From DASSUW01 sp963803335 (GTDB taxonomy: Bacteria > Actinomycetota > Thermoleophilia > Solirubrobacterales > Solirubrobacteraceae): a stretch of DNA of 64,000 bases. The position numbers were made by a program, and so were the translations under genes. Location of the stretch: the NCBI GenBank assembly GCA_963803335.1, contig CAWDME010000008.1:124001-188000 (forward strand), given 5' to 3'. How positions within the stretch are numbered: the first letter of the stretch is position 1; the number at the start of each line of letters is the position of its first letter. Of this stretch, positions 24,655 through 32,203 are shown one piece after another. The notes under the pieces were generated by a model that worked only from the letters and a program-made list of their open reading frames with translations, was not told where the DNA came from and made no database searches.

Positions 24655-25077
24655 CTAGTCGACCTCGACGTTGTCGGGGAACGGCACGTCGGCGGGTGAG
24701 TTGCCCTCGCCCTGCTCGTCCCACGAGCGGTAGGCGCGGCCGTCGCGACCCTCGTGCTCCTTCGCGCCGCCGAGCGCCAGCAGGAGCAACGGCTCGCGCC
24801 GGCGGTTGACGAGCTGGCGGCGGATGTCGGGCGCCACGCGCGCGAGCTCGCCGCGCTGCAGCTCGCGCGGCTCGTCCTCGACCACCAGCGTCAGCGTCCC
24901 TTCGAGCACGAGGTAGGCCTCCTCCTGGTGCAGGTGGCGGTGGATGCGGCTGCACTCGCCGGCGCGCAGGCGCAGCAGGTTGAGGCCGAAGGTGCTGACG
25001 CCCAACTCCTGACGGAGCCGCTGGAAGCGGTCCTCGCCGTCGGGATCGATCTTCGTGTACGCGACTCCGGTGTCCAT
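24655..25077 (-). CDS. Cupin-domain protein
   Basis: 140 aa. Cupin motif 1 is RIHRHLHQEEAYLVLEGTL (His, His, Glu), motif 2 is GELARVAPDIRRQLVN, in which the last canonical His is replaced by Arg. It may bind metal with three ligands only. First gene of an operon with the APH-like gene. A minus-strand -10 GATAAT (25090-25085) lies 7 bp upstream of the ATG. Confidence 0.8.
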   Translation of the reverse strand: MDTGVAYTKIDPDGEDRFQRLRQELGVSTFGLNLLRLRAGECSRIHRHLHQEEAYLVLEGTLTLVVEDEPRELQRGELARVAPDIRRQLVNRRREPLLLLALGGAKEHEGRDGRAYRSWDEQGEGNSPADVPFPDNVEVD

Positions 25078-25084
25078 CGACGGG

Positions 25085-25092
25085 ATTATCGT
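25085..25092. promoter_or_regulatory. Shared -10 for divergent cupin and ASCH/wHTH genes
   Basis: ATTATCGT reads GATAAT on the minus strand (25090-25085, 7 bp before ATG 25077) and TATCGT on the plus strand (25087-25092, 6 bp before GTG 25099). Start codons are 21 bp apart. Confidence 0.5.
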
Positions 25093-25098
25093 GACCGC

Positions 25099-25650
25099 GT
25101 GCTGTTCAAGGCGTCTCAGCTCGACGGGATCGCTGACGGGACGATCACGCTCACCTTCCGGCGCTGGGACGCGCCGCGCGTGCGGCCCGGCGGGCAGCAG
25201 CGCACGCGGATCGGCGTGATCGAGATCGACAGCATCGAGCGCGTCGACGACCTCACCGATGAGGAGGCGCAGCGGGCGGGCTGGGCGTCACGCGACGCGG
25301 TGCTCAAGCAGTTCGCCTCGCGCAGCGGCGACCTCTACCGCATCGAGCTGCACCTCGCCGGGCCGGATCCGCGCGCGGTGCTGCGCGAGCGCAAGCCGAC
25401 CGCCGACGAGCTCGCCGACCTGCGCCGCCGCATCGAGCGCATGGGCCCGTGGGCGATGTCGTATCTCCACACGATCGCGGAGCAGCCGGGCGTGCGCGCG
25501 CCCGACCTCGCCGCGGGCTTCGGGATGGAGACGCGCGCGTTCAAGCTGCGCGTGCGGCGGCTGAAGGAGCTCGGGCTGACCGAGTCGCTGCGGATCGGTT
25601 ACCGCTTGTCGCCACGCGGCGAGGTCCTGCTCCGCGAACTGCGGCATTAG
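25099..25650 (+). CDS. ASCH/PUA-like domain fused to a winged-helix domain
   Basis: 183 aa. Residues 1-95 resemble an ASCH fold: LFKASQLDGIADGTITLTFRRW and GGQQRTRIGVIEIDSIERV, with the conserved early Lys and the Thr-rich strand. Residues about 115-180 look like a winged helix: TIAEQPGVRAPDLAAGFGMETRAFKLRVRRLKELGLTESL-type helices and wing, best split as two segments. ASCH domains bind RNA; the fusion suggests an RNA- or nucleotide-responsive DNA-binding protein, which is inference. GTG start has -10 TATCGT 6 bp upstream. Confidence 0.65.
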   Translation: MLFKASQLDGIADGTITLTFRRWDAPRVRPGGQQRTRIGVIEIDSIERVDDLTDEEAQRAGWASRDAVLKQFASRSGDLYRIELHLAGPDPRAVLRERKPTADELADLRRRIERMGPWAMSYLHTIAEQPGVRAPDLAAGFGMETRAFKLRVRRLKELGLTESLRIGYRLSPRGEVLLRELRH

Positions 25651-25655
25651 CAGCA

Positions 25656-25704
25656 GGGGTGGCTAACGAACGTTCAGCAGGAGTGAAGTTTCGTTAGCCA
25701 CCCC
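25656..25704 (+). terminator. Long hairpin after the ASCH/wHTH gene
   Basis: Perfect 15-bp stem GGGGTGGCTAACGAA / TTCGTTAGCCACCCC with a 19-nt loop, starting 5 bp after the stop codon at 25650. It resembles a terminator without a T-tract; the long stem could also act as an RNA structural element. Confidence 0.65.
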
Positions 25705-25756
25705 CACTCAGGCCGCCCCTAAATGCCCGAGGTTCGCTCGCGTTGCCGCTAGACGA

Positions 25757-25786
25757 CGAGGGGCCCGGCAAGCGCCGGGCCCCTCG
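25757..25786. terminator. Bidirectional hairpin between ASCH/wHTH and groEL
   Basis: Perfect 13-bp stem CGAGGGGCCCGGC / GCCGGGCCCCTCG with 4-nt loop AAGC, 25 bp after the groEL stop on the minus strand. Strong GC stem, no T-tract. Confidence 0.65.
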
Positions 25787-25811
25787 CAAACAGCTCAGCC
25801 GTAAGGCTGGC

Positions 25812-27440
25812 TTACATCATGCCGCCCATGTCGGGCATGCCACCGCCGCCACCGTGGCCGTCCTTCTCGGGCGCCTCGGCGACGATCGCCTCGGTGGTGA
25901 GGATGTTCTTGGCGATCGACGCGGCGTTCTGGAGCGCCGAGCGGGTCACCATCGCCGGGTCGATGACGCCGGCCGCGACGAGGTCGACGATCTCGCCGGT
26001 CGACGCGTTGAGGCCGTGGCCCTTCGGGGCCTTGCGGACATCGTTGACGACGACCGAGCCCTCGTAGCCGGAGTTCTCCGCGATCTGGCGGGCCGGCTCC
26101 TCGAGCGCGCGCAGCACGATCCGGGCACCGGTCTGCTCGTCGTCGATCGCGATCGCGTCGACGTTGACCGCCTCGGTCGCCTCGAGCAGCGCCACGCCGC
26201 CGCCCGGCACGATGCCCTCCTCGAGGGCCGCGCGGGTGGCCTGCAGCGCGTCCTCGACGCGGTGCTTCTTCTCCTTCATCTCGGTCTCGGTGGCCGCGCC
26301 GACCTTCACGACGGCGACACCGCCCGAGAGCTTCGCGAGACGCTCCTGGAGCTTCTCGCGGTCGAAGTCGGAGTCGGTGTTCTCGATCTCCGTCTTGATC
26401 TGGTTGATGCGGCCCTTGATGCCGTCGCTCTCGCCGGCGCCGTCGACGATCGTCGTGGTGTCCTTCGCCACGACGACGCGGCGGGCGCGACCGAGCTGCG
26501 AGACCTGGGTGTTCTCCAGCTTGAGGCCCATCTCCTCGGTGATGACCTCGCCGCCGGTGAGGATCGCGATGTCCTCGAGCATGCGCTTGCGGCGGTCGCC
26601 GAAGCCCGGAGCCTTCACGGAGACGCCGGTGAAGGTGCCGCGCAGCTTGTTCACGACGAGCGTCGCGAGGGCCTCGCCCTCGACGTCCTCGGCGATGATC
26701 AGCAGCGGCTTGCCGGACTGGATGACCTGCTCGAGCACGGGCAGGAGGTCGCGGACCGAGCCGATCTTCTGGTTGGCGATGAGGATGAACGGATCCTCGA
26801 GGACCGCCTCCATCCGCTCCTGGTCGGTGACCATGTACGGCGAGATGTAGCCCTTGTCGAACTGCATGCCCTCGGTGAACTCGAGGTCCATGCCGAACGT
26901 CTGGCCCTCCTCGACGTTCACGACGCCGTCCTTGCCGACCTTCTCGATCGCGTCGGCGATCACGTCGCCGATCTCGTCGTCGCCGGCCGAGATCGTCGCC
27001 ACGCGGGCGATCTGGTCCTTGCCGGAGATCTCCTTGGCCTGCGACTTGATGTACTCGACGACCTGGTCGACGGCAATCTCGATGCCGCGCTTGAGGCCGA
27101 GCGGGTTGGCGCCGGCCGCTACGTTCTTGAGACCCTGGCGGACGATCGCCTGAGCGAGCACGGTAGCCGTCGTCGTGCCGTCGCCGGCGACGTCGTTGGT
27201 GGCCGTGGCGACCTCGCGGACGAGCTGGGCGCCCTGGTTCTCGAAGTGGTCTTCGACCTCGATCTCACGAGCGATCGTGACGCCGTCGTTGGTGATCGTG
27301 GGGGCGCCGAACTTCTTGTCGAGGACCACGTAGCGACCCCGCGGGCCGAGCGTGACCTTGACAGCGTTGGCGACCGCGTTGACGCCGGCCTCCAGCGCGT
27401 TGCGGGCCTCGACGTCGTACTTCAGTTCCTTGTGAGCCAT
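25812..27440 (-). CDS. groL: 60-kDa chaperonin GroEL
   Basis: 542 aa, full length. The ATP-binding segments are present: VTLGPRGRYVVLDKKFG, GDGTTTATVLAQAI and GGGVALLEA; the C-terminus ends in Gly-Met repeats (GGMPDMGGMM). With GroES it folds cytosolic proteins in an ATP-driven cage. It lies 17 bp after groES in a two-gene operon under CIRCE control. The Gly-Met tail marks it as the housekeeping-type GroEL rather than a His-tailed paralogue. Confidence 0.98.
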   Translation of the reverse strand: MAHKELKYDVEARNALEAGVNAVANAVKVTLGPRGRYVVLDKKFGAPTITNDGVTIAREIEVEDHFENQGAQLVREVATATNDVAGDGTTTATVLAQAIVRQGLKNVAAGANPLGLKRGIEIAVDQVVEYIKSQAKEISGKDQIARVATISAGDDEIGDVIADAIEKVGKDGVVNVEEGQTFGMDLEFTEGMQFDKGYISPYMVTDQERMEAVLEDPFILIANQKIGSVRDLLPVLEQVIQSGKPLLIIAEDVEGEALATLVVNKLRGTFTGVSVKAPGFGDRRKRMLEDIAILTGGEVITEEMGLKLENTQVSQLGRARRVVVAKDTTTIVDGAGESDGIKGRINQIKTEIENTDSDFDREKLQERLAKLSGGVAVVKVGAATETEMKEKKHRVEDALQATRAALEEGIVPGGGVALLEATEAVNVDAIAIDDEQTGARIVLRALEEPARQIAENSGYEGSVVVNDVRKAPKGHGLNASTGEIVDLVAAGVIDPAMVTRSALQNAASIAKNILTTEAIVAEAPEKDGHGGGGGMPDMGGMM

Positions 27441-27457
27441 GTGTCGGTTCCTCGCGT

Positions 27458-27748
27458 CTAAGACTGGACCTTGGCCAGCACGTCGGACTCGCGGAGCACG
27501 AGGAGGTCCTCGCCCTCCACCTTGATCTCCGTGCCGCCGTACTTGGAGTAGAGGACCTCGTCACCCTCGGCGACGTCGAGCGGGATGCGCTTGCCGTCGT
27601 CGTCGAGCTTGCCGTCGCCGACTGCGAGGACCTTGCCCTTCTGCGGCTTCTCCTTGGCGGTGTCGGGAAGGACGATGCCGGAGGCTGTCGTCTCGTCCTC
27701 TTCGACCGCCTTGACGATCAGCCGATCGCCCAGGGGCTTGAGCTTCAT
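27458..27748 (-). CDS. groS: 10-kDa co-chaperonin GroES
   Basis: 96 aa. PLGDRLIVKAVEEDETTASGIVLPD includes the mobile loop and IVLP motif; split here: PLGDRLIVK, then the mobile loop ETTASGIVLPD. It caps the GroEL ring. First gene of the operon; the roughly 70-nt leader carries GGAGGGCAC before the ATG, unlike the leaderless neighbours. Confidence 0.97.
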   Translation of the reverse strand: MKLKPLGDRLIVKAVEEDETTASGIVLPDTAKEKPQKGKVLAVGDGKLDDDGKRIPLDVAEGDEVLYSKYGGTEIKVEGEDLLVLRESDVLAKVQS

Positions 27749-27788
27749 CTAAGTGCCCTCCACTGAGATTGACCTTCAGATTCTTTGG

Positions 27789-27815
27789 CTGGCACTCACG
27801 GGTGGAGAGTGCCAG
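27789..27815 (-). promoter_or_regulatory. CIRCE operator 1 (downstream of the groES promoter)
   Basis: Perfect CTGGCACTC-N9-GAGTGCCAG, a variant of the CIRCE consensus TTAGCACTC-N9-GAGTGCTAA, the binding site of the heat-shock repressor HrcA. It begins a few bases after the predicted transcription start, so it is in the leader mRNA too. hrcA is not in the window. Confidence 0.9.
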
Positions 27816-27824
27816 CGGCGGATG

Positions 27825-27852
27825 ATTCTATGACGGTCTGGAGCGAAGTCAA
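27825..27852 (-). promoter_or_regulatory. groES-groEL promoter
   Basis: Minus strand -35 TTGACT (27852-27847), 16-bp spacer, -10 TAGAAT (27830-27825). It is flanked by CIRCE 1 on the downstream side and CIRCE 2 on the upstream side. Confidence 0.75.
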
Positions 27853-27859
27853 GGGGTAG

Positions 27860-27886
27860 TTGGCACTCTCGTGACCAGAGTGCCAA
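27860..27886 (-). promoter_or_regulatory. CIRCE operator 2 (upstream of the groES promoter)
   Basis: Perfect TTGGCACTC-N9-GAGTGCCAA, 7 bp upstream of the -35. Its centre is 71 bp from that of CIRCE 1. Confidence 0.9.
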
Positions 27887-27954
27887 GCGTACCCGCGTCC
27901 AATTGGCGCCGCGAGATCTCCAGTTCGCGGTTGTGCGTGCCGACACATGGCTCC

Positions 27955-28464
27955 ATGCGCACGCTCGGCTTCCGCACTCACGCTCTGCTCACCGCCGCTG
28001 CCGCCGTGGGGGTGATCGCCGCGCTCGCCGAACCGTGGTACGCGTTCGCCCCGCGCGTCGTGCCGGGCGGCACCGGCTCGATCGGCACAATCGGAGGCCC
28101 CGTGGACGGGCTCGCGGCCGGCATGCAGCGCTGGATCACCGAGAACTCGGGCACGAGCGGCTGGGACGCGCTCGGCACATGGGGCAACGTCCTCGCCGGA
28201 GTGGCGGTGCTGACCGCGGTCGGCGCACTCGGCTGCCTGATCCCGGCGATCCAGGGCGTCGCCCGCGAGGCGGTCCGCTACGGCGCGCTCGCCACCTTCG
28301 GCATCGCGCTGTGGAAGCTGATCGACACGCCCGGGCCGAACCAGGTCATGGAGCCGCGCCTCGGCGCGTTCGTCGCGGTGTTCGCCGCGCTGATCGCGGT
28401 GACCTCCGGGTCGGCGGTCGCCGCCGCGCCGCTGCGGCGCCGCTCCGCGCCCGCTTTCGCGTAG
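27955..28464 (+). CDS. Four-helix membrane protein of unknown function
   Basis: 169 aa. Four hydrophobic segments (HALLTAAAAVGVIAALA; AGVAVLTAVGALGCLI; YGALATFGIALWKLI; GAFVAVFAALIAVTS) with an outside loop of about 50 residues holding WYAFAPR and a Gly-rich stretch. No family was recognised. Start ATG 27955. It is divergent from groES, so CIRCE 2 may affect it as well. Confidence 0.7.
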   Translation: MRTLGFRTHALLTAAAAVGVIAALAEPWYAFAPRVVPGGTGSIGTIGGPVDGLAAGMQRWITENSGTSGWDALGTWGNVLAGVAVLTAVGALGCLIPAIQGVAREAVRYGALATFGIALWKLIDTPGPNQVMEPRLGAFVAVFAALIAVTSGSAVAAAPLRRRSAPAFA

Positions 28465-28740
28465 AACTGCGGCATTGAGGCGCCGGGATCGGCCGCAGCG
28501 CGACGTCGGGGCGGAAAAACGACCGTATAGGTAGTCAATCCGCCCAGGGCCGTCGGCGCGGCCCAAACCACGCCGCCCTCCCTAGCCGCATCAGTGTCAG
28601 CGTTCGTGTTGGACGGTGACGTCCGGCTGGCGGTGGAGGCTCCTCGGTCGGCGACGGGCTGACTCTCTAGCCGCATGTCGACCGGTGGGTCTGACCCGCG
28701 AACGTTGTGTCGTCCGTCGCCGTCCGAGGATCACCGGCGT
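28465..28740. other. Non-coding gap before the IS110 element
   Basis: No gene. It holds a GGGCCG-N6-CGGCCC hairpin (28547-28564), probably the terminator of the membrane protein gene, a 10-bp direct repeat CTAGCCGCAT (28582 and 28667), and the palindrome GGGTC-T-GACCC (28685-28695). Confidence 0.5.
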
Positions 28741-29918
28741 GACTTGATAGGAGCCTGGCATCGGCCCTCACTGAGGCGTGTCCGCCGGCGGTCCGCTTCG
28801 ACGGTTCGAGGAAGGGACGGTGTGCATGATCGTGATCGGGGCGGACACGCACAAGCAGACGCACGCGTTGGCGGCCGTTGACGGCGGCACCGGCGCGGTC
28901 GTCGGTGAGCGCACGATCGCCGCCGACGACGCGGGGCATCGGGACGCGCTGCGGTGGGCGCGCGCGCTCGACGAGCGGCGGGTGTGGGCGATCGAGGATT
29001 GCCGGCACGTCTCGCGGCGGCTCGAGCAGGCGCTGATCGCGGCCGGTGAGCGCGTGATCCGCGTACCGGCGCATTTGATGGGCGCCTCGCGCCGCGGCCA
29101 GCGCGAGCCGGGCAAGTCGGACCGGATCGACGCGCTCGCCGTCGCCCGCGCCGTGCTGCGCGACGGGATCGAGCGCTTCCCGGTCGCGTTCCTGGACGAG
29201 CGCGCGATGCAGATCCGGCTGCTGGCCGATCACCGCGACGACCTCGTGGCCGAGCGCACACGCGCGCAGAACCGGCTGCGCTGGCATCTGGTCGAGCTCT
29301 GTCCCGAGCTTGAGGCCAGCTTGCCCAAGCGCTCGCTGGACCGCCCGAGCCACTGGACCGCGTCGATCGCGCTCTGCGCCGCCTGCCGGCCGGCATACGC
29401 GTGCGCGTCGCGCTCGAGCTCGTCACCCACATCCGCCAGCTCACCCGCCAGATCAACGCACTCAAAGCCGAACTGCGCGCGCTCGTGCAAGCGCACCGCC
29501 CCAGGCTGCTGGCCGAGACCGGCTGCGGCGCGCTGATCGCCGCCACGCTGATCGGCCGCACCGCCGGCGCCGAACGCTTCGCGACCGACGCCCGCTTTGC
29601 GCGCCAGACCGGCATCGCCCCGATCCCCGCCAGCTCCGGCAACCGCAACCGACACCGATTGCACCGCGGCGGCGACCGCCAGCTCAACCGCGCCCTGCAC
29701 ATGATCGCCATCACCCGCGCCCGCCACGACCCCGCCACCCGCGCCTACCTGGACCGCAAGATCGCCGAAGGCAAGACCCGCAAACAGGCCATCCGCTGCC
29801 TCAAACGCCACCTCGCCCGCCGCTTCCACCACATCCTCGCCCAACCACAGCCAACCAACCAGCACCCACCGATCCCCACCGACGCGCCATCACCCATGCC
29901 CTGCTTGACATAGGAGTC
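28741..29918 (+). mobile_element. IS110-family insertion sequence (decayed)
   Basis: Contains an IS110-type DEDD transposase gene. Related motifs mark the two sides in direct orientation: CTTGATAGGAG at 28743-28753 and CTTGACATAGGAG at 29904-29916, the latter 3 bp before to just past the transposase stop. IS110 elements lack classical terminal inverted repeats, so the exact ends are uncertain; the left non-coding region may extend further left. The right-end TTGACA (29905-29910) could act as a -35 for a promoter formed on circularisation. Confidence 0.65.
28826..29913 (+). pseudogene. IS110-family transposase, one frameshift
   Basis: The N-terminal DEDD/RuvC-like domain starts at ATG 28826: GADTHKQTHALAAVD, AIEDCRH and SDRIDALAVARAV supply the acidic residues. 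The C-terminal Transposase_20 domain, with TGCGALIAATLIG and the Ser-containing PIPASSGNRNRHRL, is in another frame. The switch lies near 29350-29355 (LPKRSLDR continues as LDRVDRALRRLPAG only after a missing base). Without the shift the protein would be about 360 aa. The element is therefore probably immobile unless frameshifting restores it. Confidence 0.85.
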
Positions 29919-29958
29919 ACGTTCGCCGACGCCGCCAACCGGTAAGGATTCACCACGG

Positions 29959-30645
29959 ATGCCCGAGATTCGCCTCCTGCGTCACGGCGAGACGTCCGGC
30001 TACGCCGGCGATCTCGGCCTGTCCGACCGCGGCCGCGACCAGGCGCGGGCCGCCGCCGCGGCGCTGGCCGCCGAGGCGCACGGCGCGCTCACGCTGCTGT
30101 ACGCGCCGAGCGTCCGCGCGCGGGTGACCGCGGAGGTCCTCGCGGAGGACCTGGGCGCGGCGGGCGTCACCGTCGACGGCCCGCGGGCGGAGCGCGCCTT
30201 CGCCAACTTCACGGTCGCGGCGGGCGGCGAGGTGCGCGAGCAGGCCGAGGTGTTCGGCGAGTACGCCCGCAAAGAGGTGCCGAGCCGCGAGGAGCTGCCG
30301 GGCTGGCTCGCCGACCTCGCGCACTTCCGCCGCGTCCACGAGTCCGGCGGCGACCCGATCGAGTTGTGGCTCAAGACGCCGCTGCTGGGCTTCGAGCCGC
30401 CGGGCGTCGTCGTGCGCCGCTACTGGCGCGCGATCACGGCGCAGGAAGCGGACCTGACGGTCGTCTCGGCCCACTCCGGCCCGATGCGTGCGCTCGTCGC
30501 GCACGCCTTCGCGCGCGACCTCGGCGAGCCCGACAACCTCGAGCCCGTCGCCATCCACCTCGAGCGAGCCCGCGCACGCGTCGACTTCCGCGGCGAATGC
30601 ACGAAGATCGCCGTGCCGGACACGGCCGAGCCCGCCTGGTGGTGA
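29959..30645 (+). CDS. Histidine phosphatase (phosphoglycerate-mutase-like) family protein
   Basis: 228 aa. The N-terminal LLRHGET contains the catalytic phospho-accepting His and Arg; the second His is in VVSAHSGPMRALVAHAF. It is a branch of the histidine phosphatase superfamily with an unknown substrate. The Shine-Dalgarno TAAGGA precedes ATG 29959. The IS110 remnant ends about 40 bp upstream, so the gene's original promoter may have been displaced. Confidence 0.85.
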   Translation: MPEIRLLRHGETSGYAGDLGLSDRGRDQARAAAAALAAEAHGALTLLYAPSVRARVTAEVLAEDLGAAGVTVDGPRAERAFANFTVAAGGEVREQAEVFGEYARKEVPSREELPGWLADLAHFRRVHESGGDPIELWLKTPLLGFEPPGVVVRRYWRAITAQEADLTVVSAHSGPMRALVAHAFARDLGEPDNLEPVAIHLERARARVDFRGECTKIAVPDTAEPAWW

Positions 30646-30658
30646 CCTTCGCCGCGCG

Positions 30659-31057
30659 CTAGTTCTGCGCGCCGCCGACGCCGCGCAGGCGATCCTGCAG
30701 GTCGGGCGGGTTCTCGACGATCTGCGAGAAGCGCACGACGGTCACCGTGTCCTCGAGCGACACCTCACGCCCGTAGATCTGCTGGAGGAAGTGCACCATC
30801 TCCTCCGTGCGGCGGAACTCCGGGTTGTCGTGCTCGATGTCGCGCGGCGAGAGGTCTTTGACCCGCTTGACCTCGACGTTGTCGATGACGGCGTGGAACA
30901 GCTTCTCGCGCGGCGAGTACTGGTAGCCGACCGTCACCAGCACGACCTGGTTCTTGCGGTACTTGTGCCGCTTGTCGCCCAGCCGGATGGTCGCGGTCTT
31001 GCGGCCACGCTTCATCTGGTCCGCGAAGACTGTTGAGTAGAAGTTGAGGACCTGCAC
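30659..31057 (-). CDS. ASCH-domain protein
   Basis: 132 aa. Starts QVLNFYSTVFADQMKRGRKTATIRLG-type sequence, with the ASCH signatures KRGRKTATIRLGDK and VLVTVGYQYSPREKL. ASCH domains are PUA-like and bind RNA, some cleave it or act on modified nucleosides. Start GTG 31057; 11 bp after the NUDIX stop, at the end of the long minus-strand run. Confidence 0.82.
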   Translation of the reverse strand: MQVLNFYSTVFADQMKRGRKTATIRLGDKRHKYRKNQVVLVTVGYQYSPREKLFHAVIDNVEVKRVKDLSPRDIEHDNPEFRRTEEMVHFLQQIYGREVSLEDTVTVVRFSQIVENPPDLQDRLRGVGGAQN

Positions 31058-31068
31058 GGGCGGGCAGA

Positions 31069-31494
31069 CTAGCGGCCGGGGGTCGACTTGGACAGCGCCC
31101 GCTCGATCAGCGCCCGTTCACCCGGATAGCTGAGCGACGTCAAAGCGTCGGCGAGCGGCATCCAGCGCGCCTCCTCGACCTCGTGATCGTGGTCGGCCGT
31201 GGACCCCGATACGTAGTCGAAAAGATAGAAGTGGACGGTCTTGTAGACGCGCCGCCCCCCACGCCGGTACCAGTAGTTGACGTCGCCGAGCGGCTCGCGC
31301 ACGGTCGCGTTCACCCCTGTCTCCTCGCGCACCTCGCGCGTGGCCGTCTGCTCGCCGCTCTCGCCCGGCTGCGGGCCGCCCTTCGGCAGCCCGGTCACGC
31401 GCCGCCTGCCGATCGGCGTGATCACGAGCACCTCGGCTCCGCGCAGCACGACGCCGCCGTAGGAGGTCTCGCGTAATGGACGGTCAGTAGACAT
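31069..31494 (-). CDS. NUDIX hydrolase
   Basis: 141 aa. The Nudix box is canonical, GGPQPGESGEQTATREV followed by REETGV (GX5EX7REUXEEXGU). It hydrolyses a nucleoside-diphosphate-linked substrate; VTGLPKGG before the box resembles Ap4A hydrolase/MutT-like members. Its start overlaps the Crp gene end by 11 bp, so both are co-translated. Confidence 0.88.
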   Translation of the reverse strand: MSTDRPLRETSYGGVVLRGAEVLVITPIGRRRVTGLPKGGPQPGESGEQTATREVREETGVNATVREPLGDVNYWYRRGGRRVYKTVHFYLFDYVSGSTADHDHEVEEARWMPLADALTSLSYPGERALIERALSKSTPGR

Positions 31495-32179
31495 AGCCCT
31501 GGAGCGCGCCCGGATCGTGCACGGTGAGCCGGCCGCGGCCCTGCGAGATCACACCTGCCCGTTCGAGCACGGCCAGGAACCGGCTCGCGGACTCACGCGA
31601 GGAGCCGGCGAGCTTTGCCAGATCGGCCTGGGTCGCGACCACCGGGATGTCACGCGGGCCGGCGCCTTCGGCCTGGGCCTGCTCGACGAGCTGGGCGAGC
31701 ACGGCGGCGACCCGGCTCTGCACGGTCTGGAACGACTGGCGGGCGAGCCGCTCGTTGGCCGCGCGCAGCCGGCGGCCGAGCGAGATCACGAGCTTGACGG
31801 ACATGTCCGGGTGGCGCCGCAGCAGCCGCCGCATGTCGCTGCCGAGGATGCCCAGCACCTCGAGCTCGTCGGACGCTTCTACGGTGGCCGACCGCCGCTC
31901 GTCGTCGAACATCGCCAGCTCGCCGAAGATGTCGCCCGGCCCGAAGGTCGCGAGCGTGATCTGGCGCCCGTCGGGATGCTCGCGGATCGCCCGGGCGTGA
32001 CCGACATTCACCACGTAGCACGTGTCGGAGTCGTCGCCCTCGCGGAACACGACCTCGCCGGCCCCGAACCGGCGCGGCACCGTGACCTGTGCCACGCGCC
32101 GCAGATCGTCGTCCGCCAGCTCGTCGAACACGGGCACGCGGCCGAGAAGTGCGGCCGTCTGCTCAGCGCTCGCGGGCAT
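31484..32179 (-). CDS. Crp/Fnr-family transcriptional regulator
   Basis: 231 aa from ATG 32179 (a second ATG at 32191 adds four residues). The cyclic-nucleotide-binding beta-barrel is residues about 15-125 with FREGDDSDTCYVVNVG and FGELAMFDDERRSATV, where the FGELA and RSATV positions are those of cAMP contacts. The C-terminal HTH_Crp includes ATQADLAKLAGSSRESASRFL. Likely a cAMP-responsive activator/repressor; targets unknown. Confidence 0.9.
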   Translation of the reverse strand: MPASAEQTAALLGRVPVFDELADDDLRRVAQVTVPRRFGAGEVVFREGDDSDTCYVVNVGHARAIREHPDGRQITLATFGPGDIFGELAMFDDERRSATVEASDELEVLGILGSDMRRLLRRHPDMSVKLVISLGRRLRAANERLARQSFQTVQSRVAAVLAQLVEQAQAEGAGPRDIPVVATQADLAKLAGSSRESASRFLAVLERAGVISQGRGRLTVHDPGALQGYVY

Positions 32180-32203
32180 GGCCCGGAGCATGCCAGAGCC
32201 AGG

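Noticed and set aside
25743..27461. A 572-codon plus-strand open frame antisense to groEL
   Set aside because: Pure mirror of the highly codon-biased groEL; no domain or start signal, and composition is leucine/aspartate/arginine-rich as expected of an antisense frame.
29340..29360. Programmed frameshift in the IS110 transposase
   Set aside because: No slippery heptamer or downstream structure was seen at the frame change, and IS110 transposases are normally a single frame; a base deletion is simpler.
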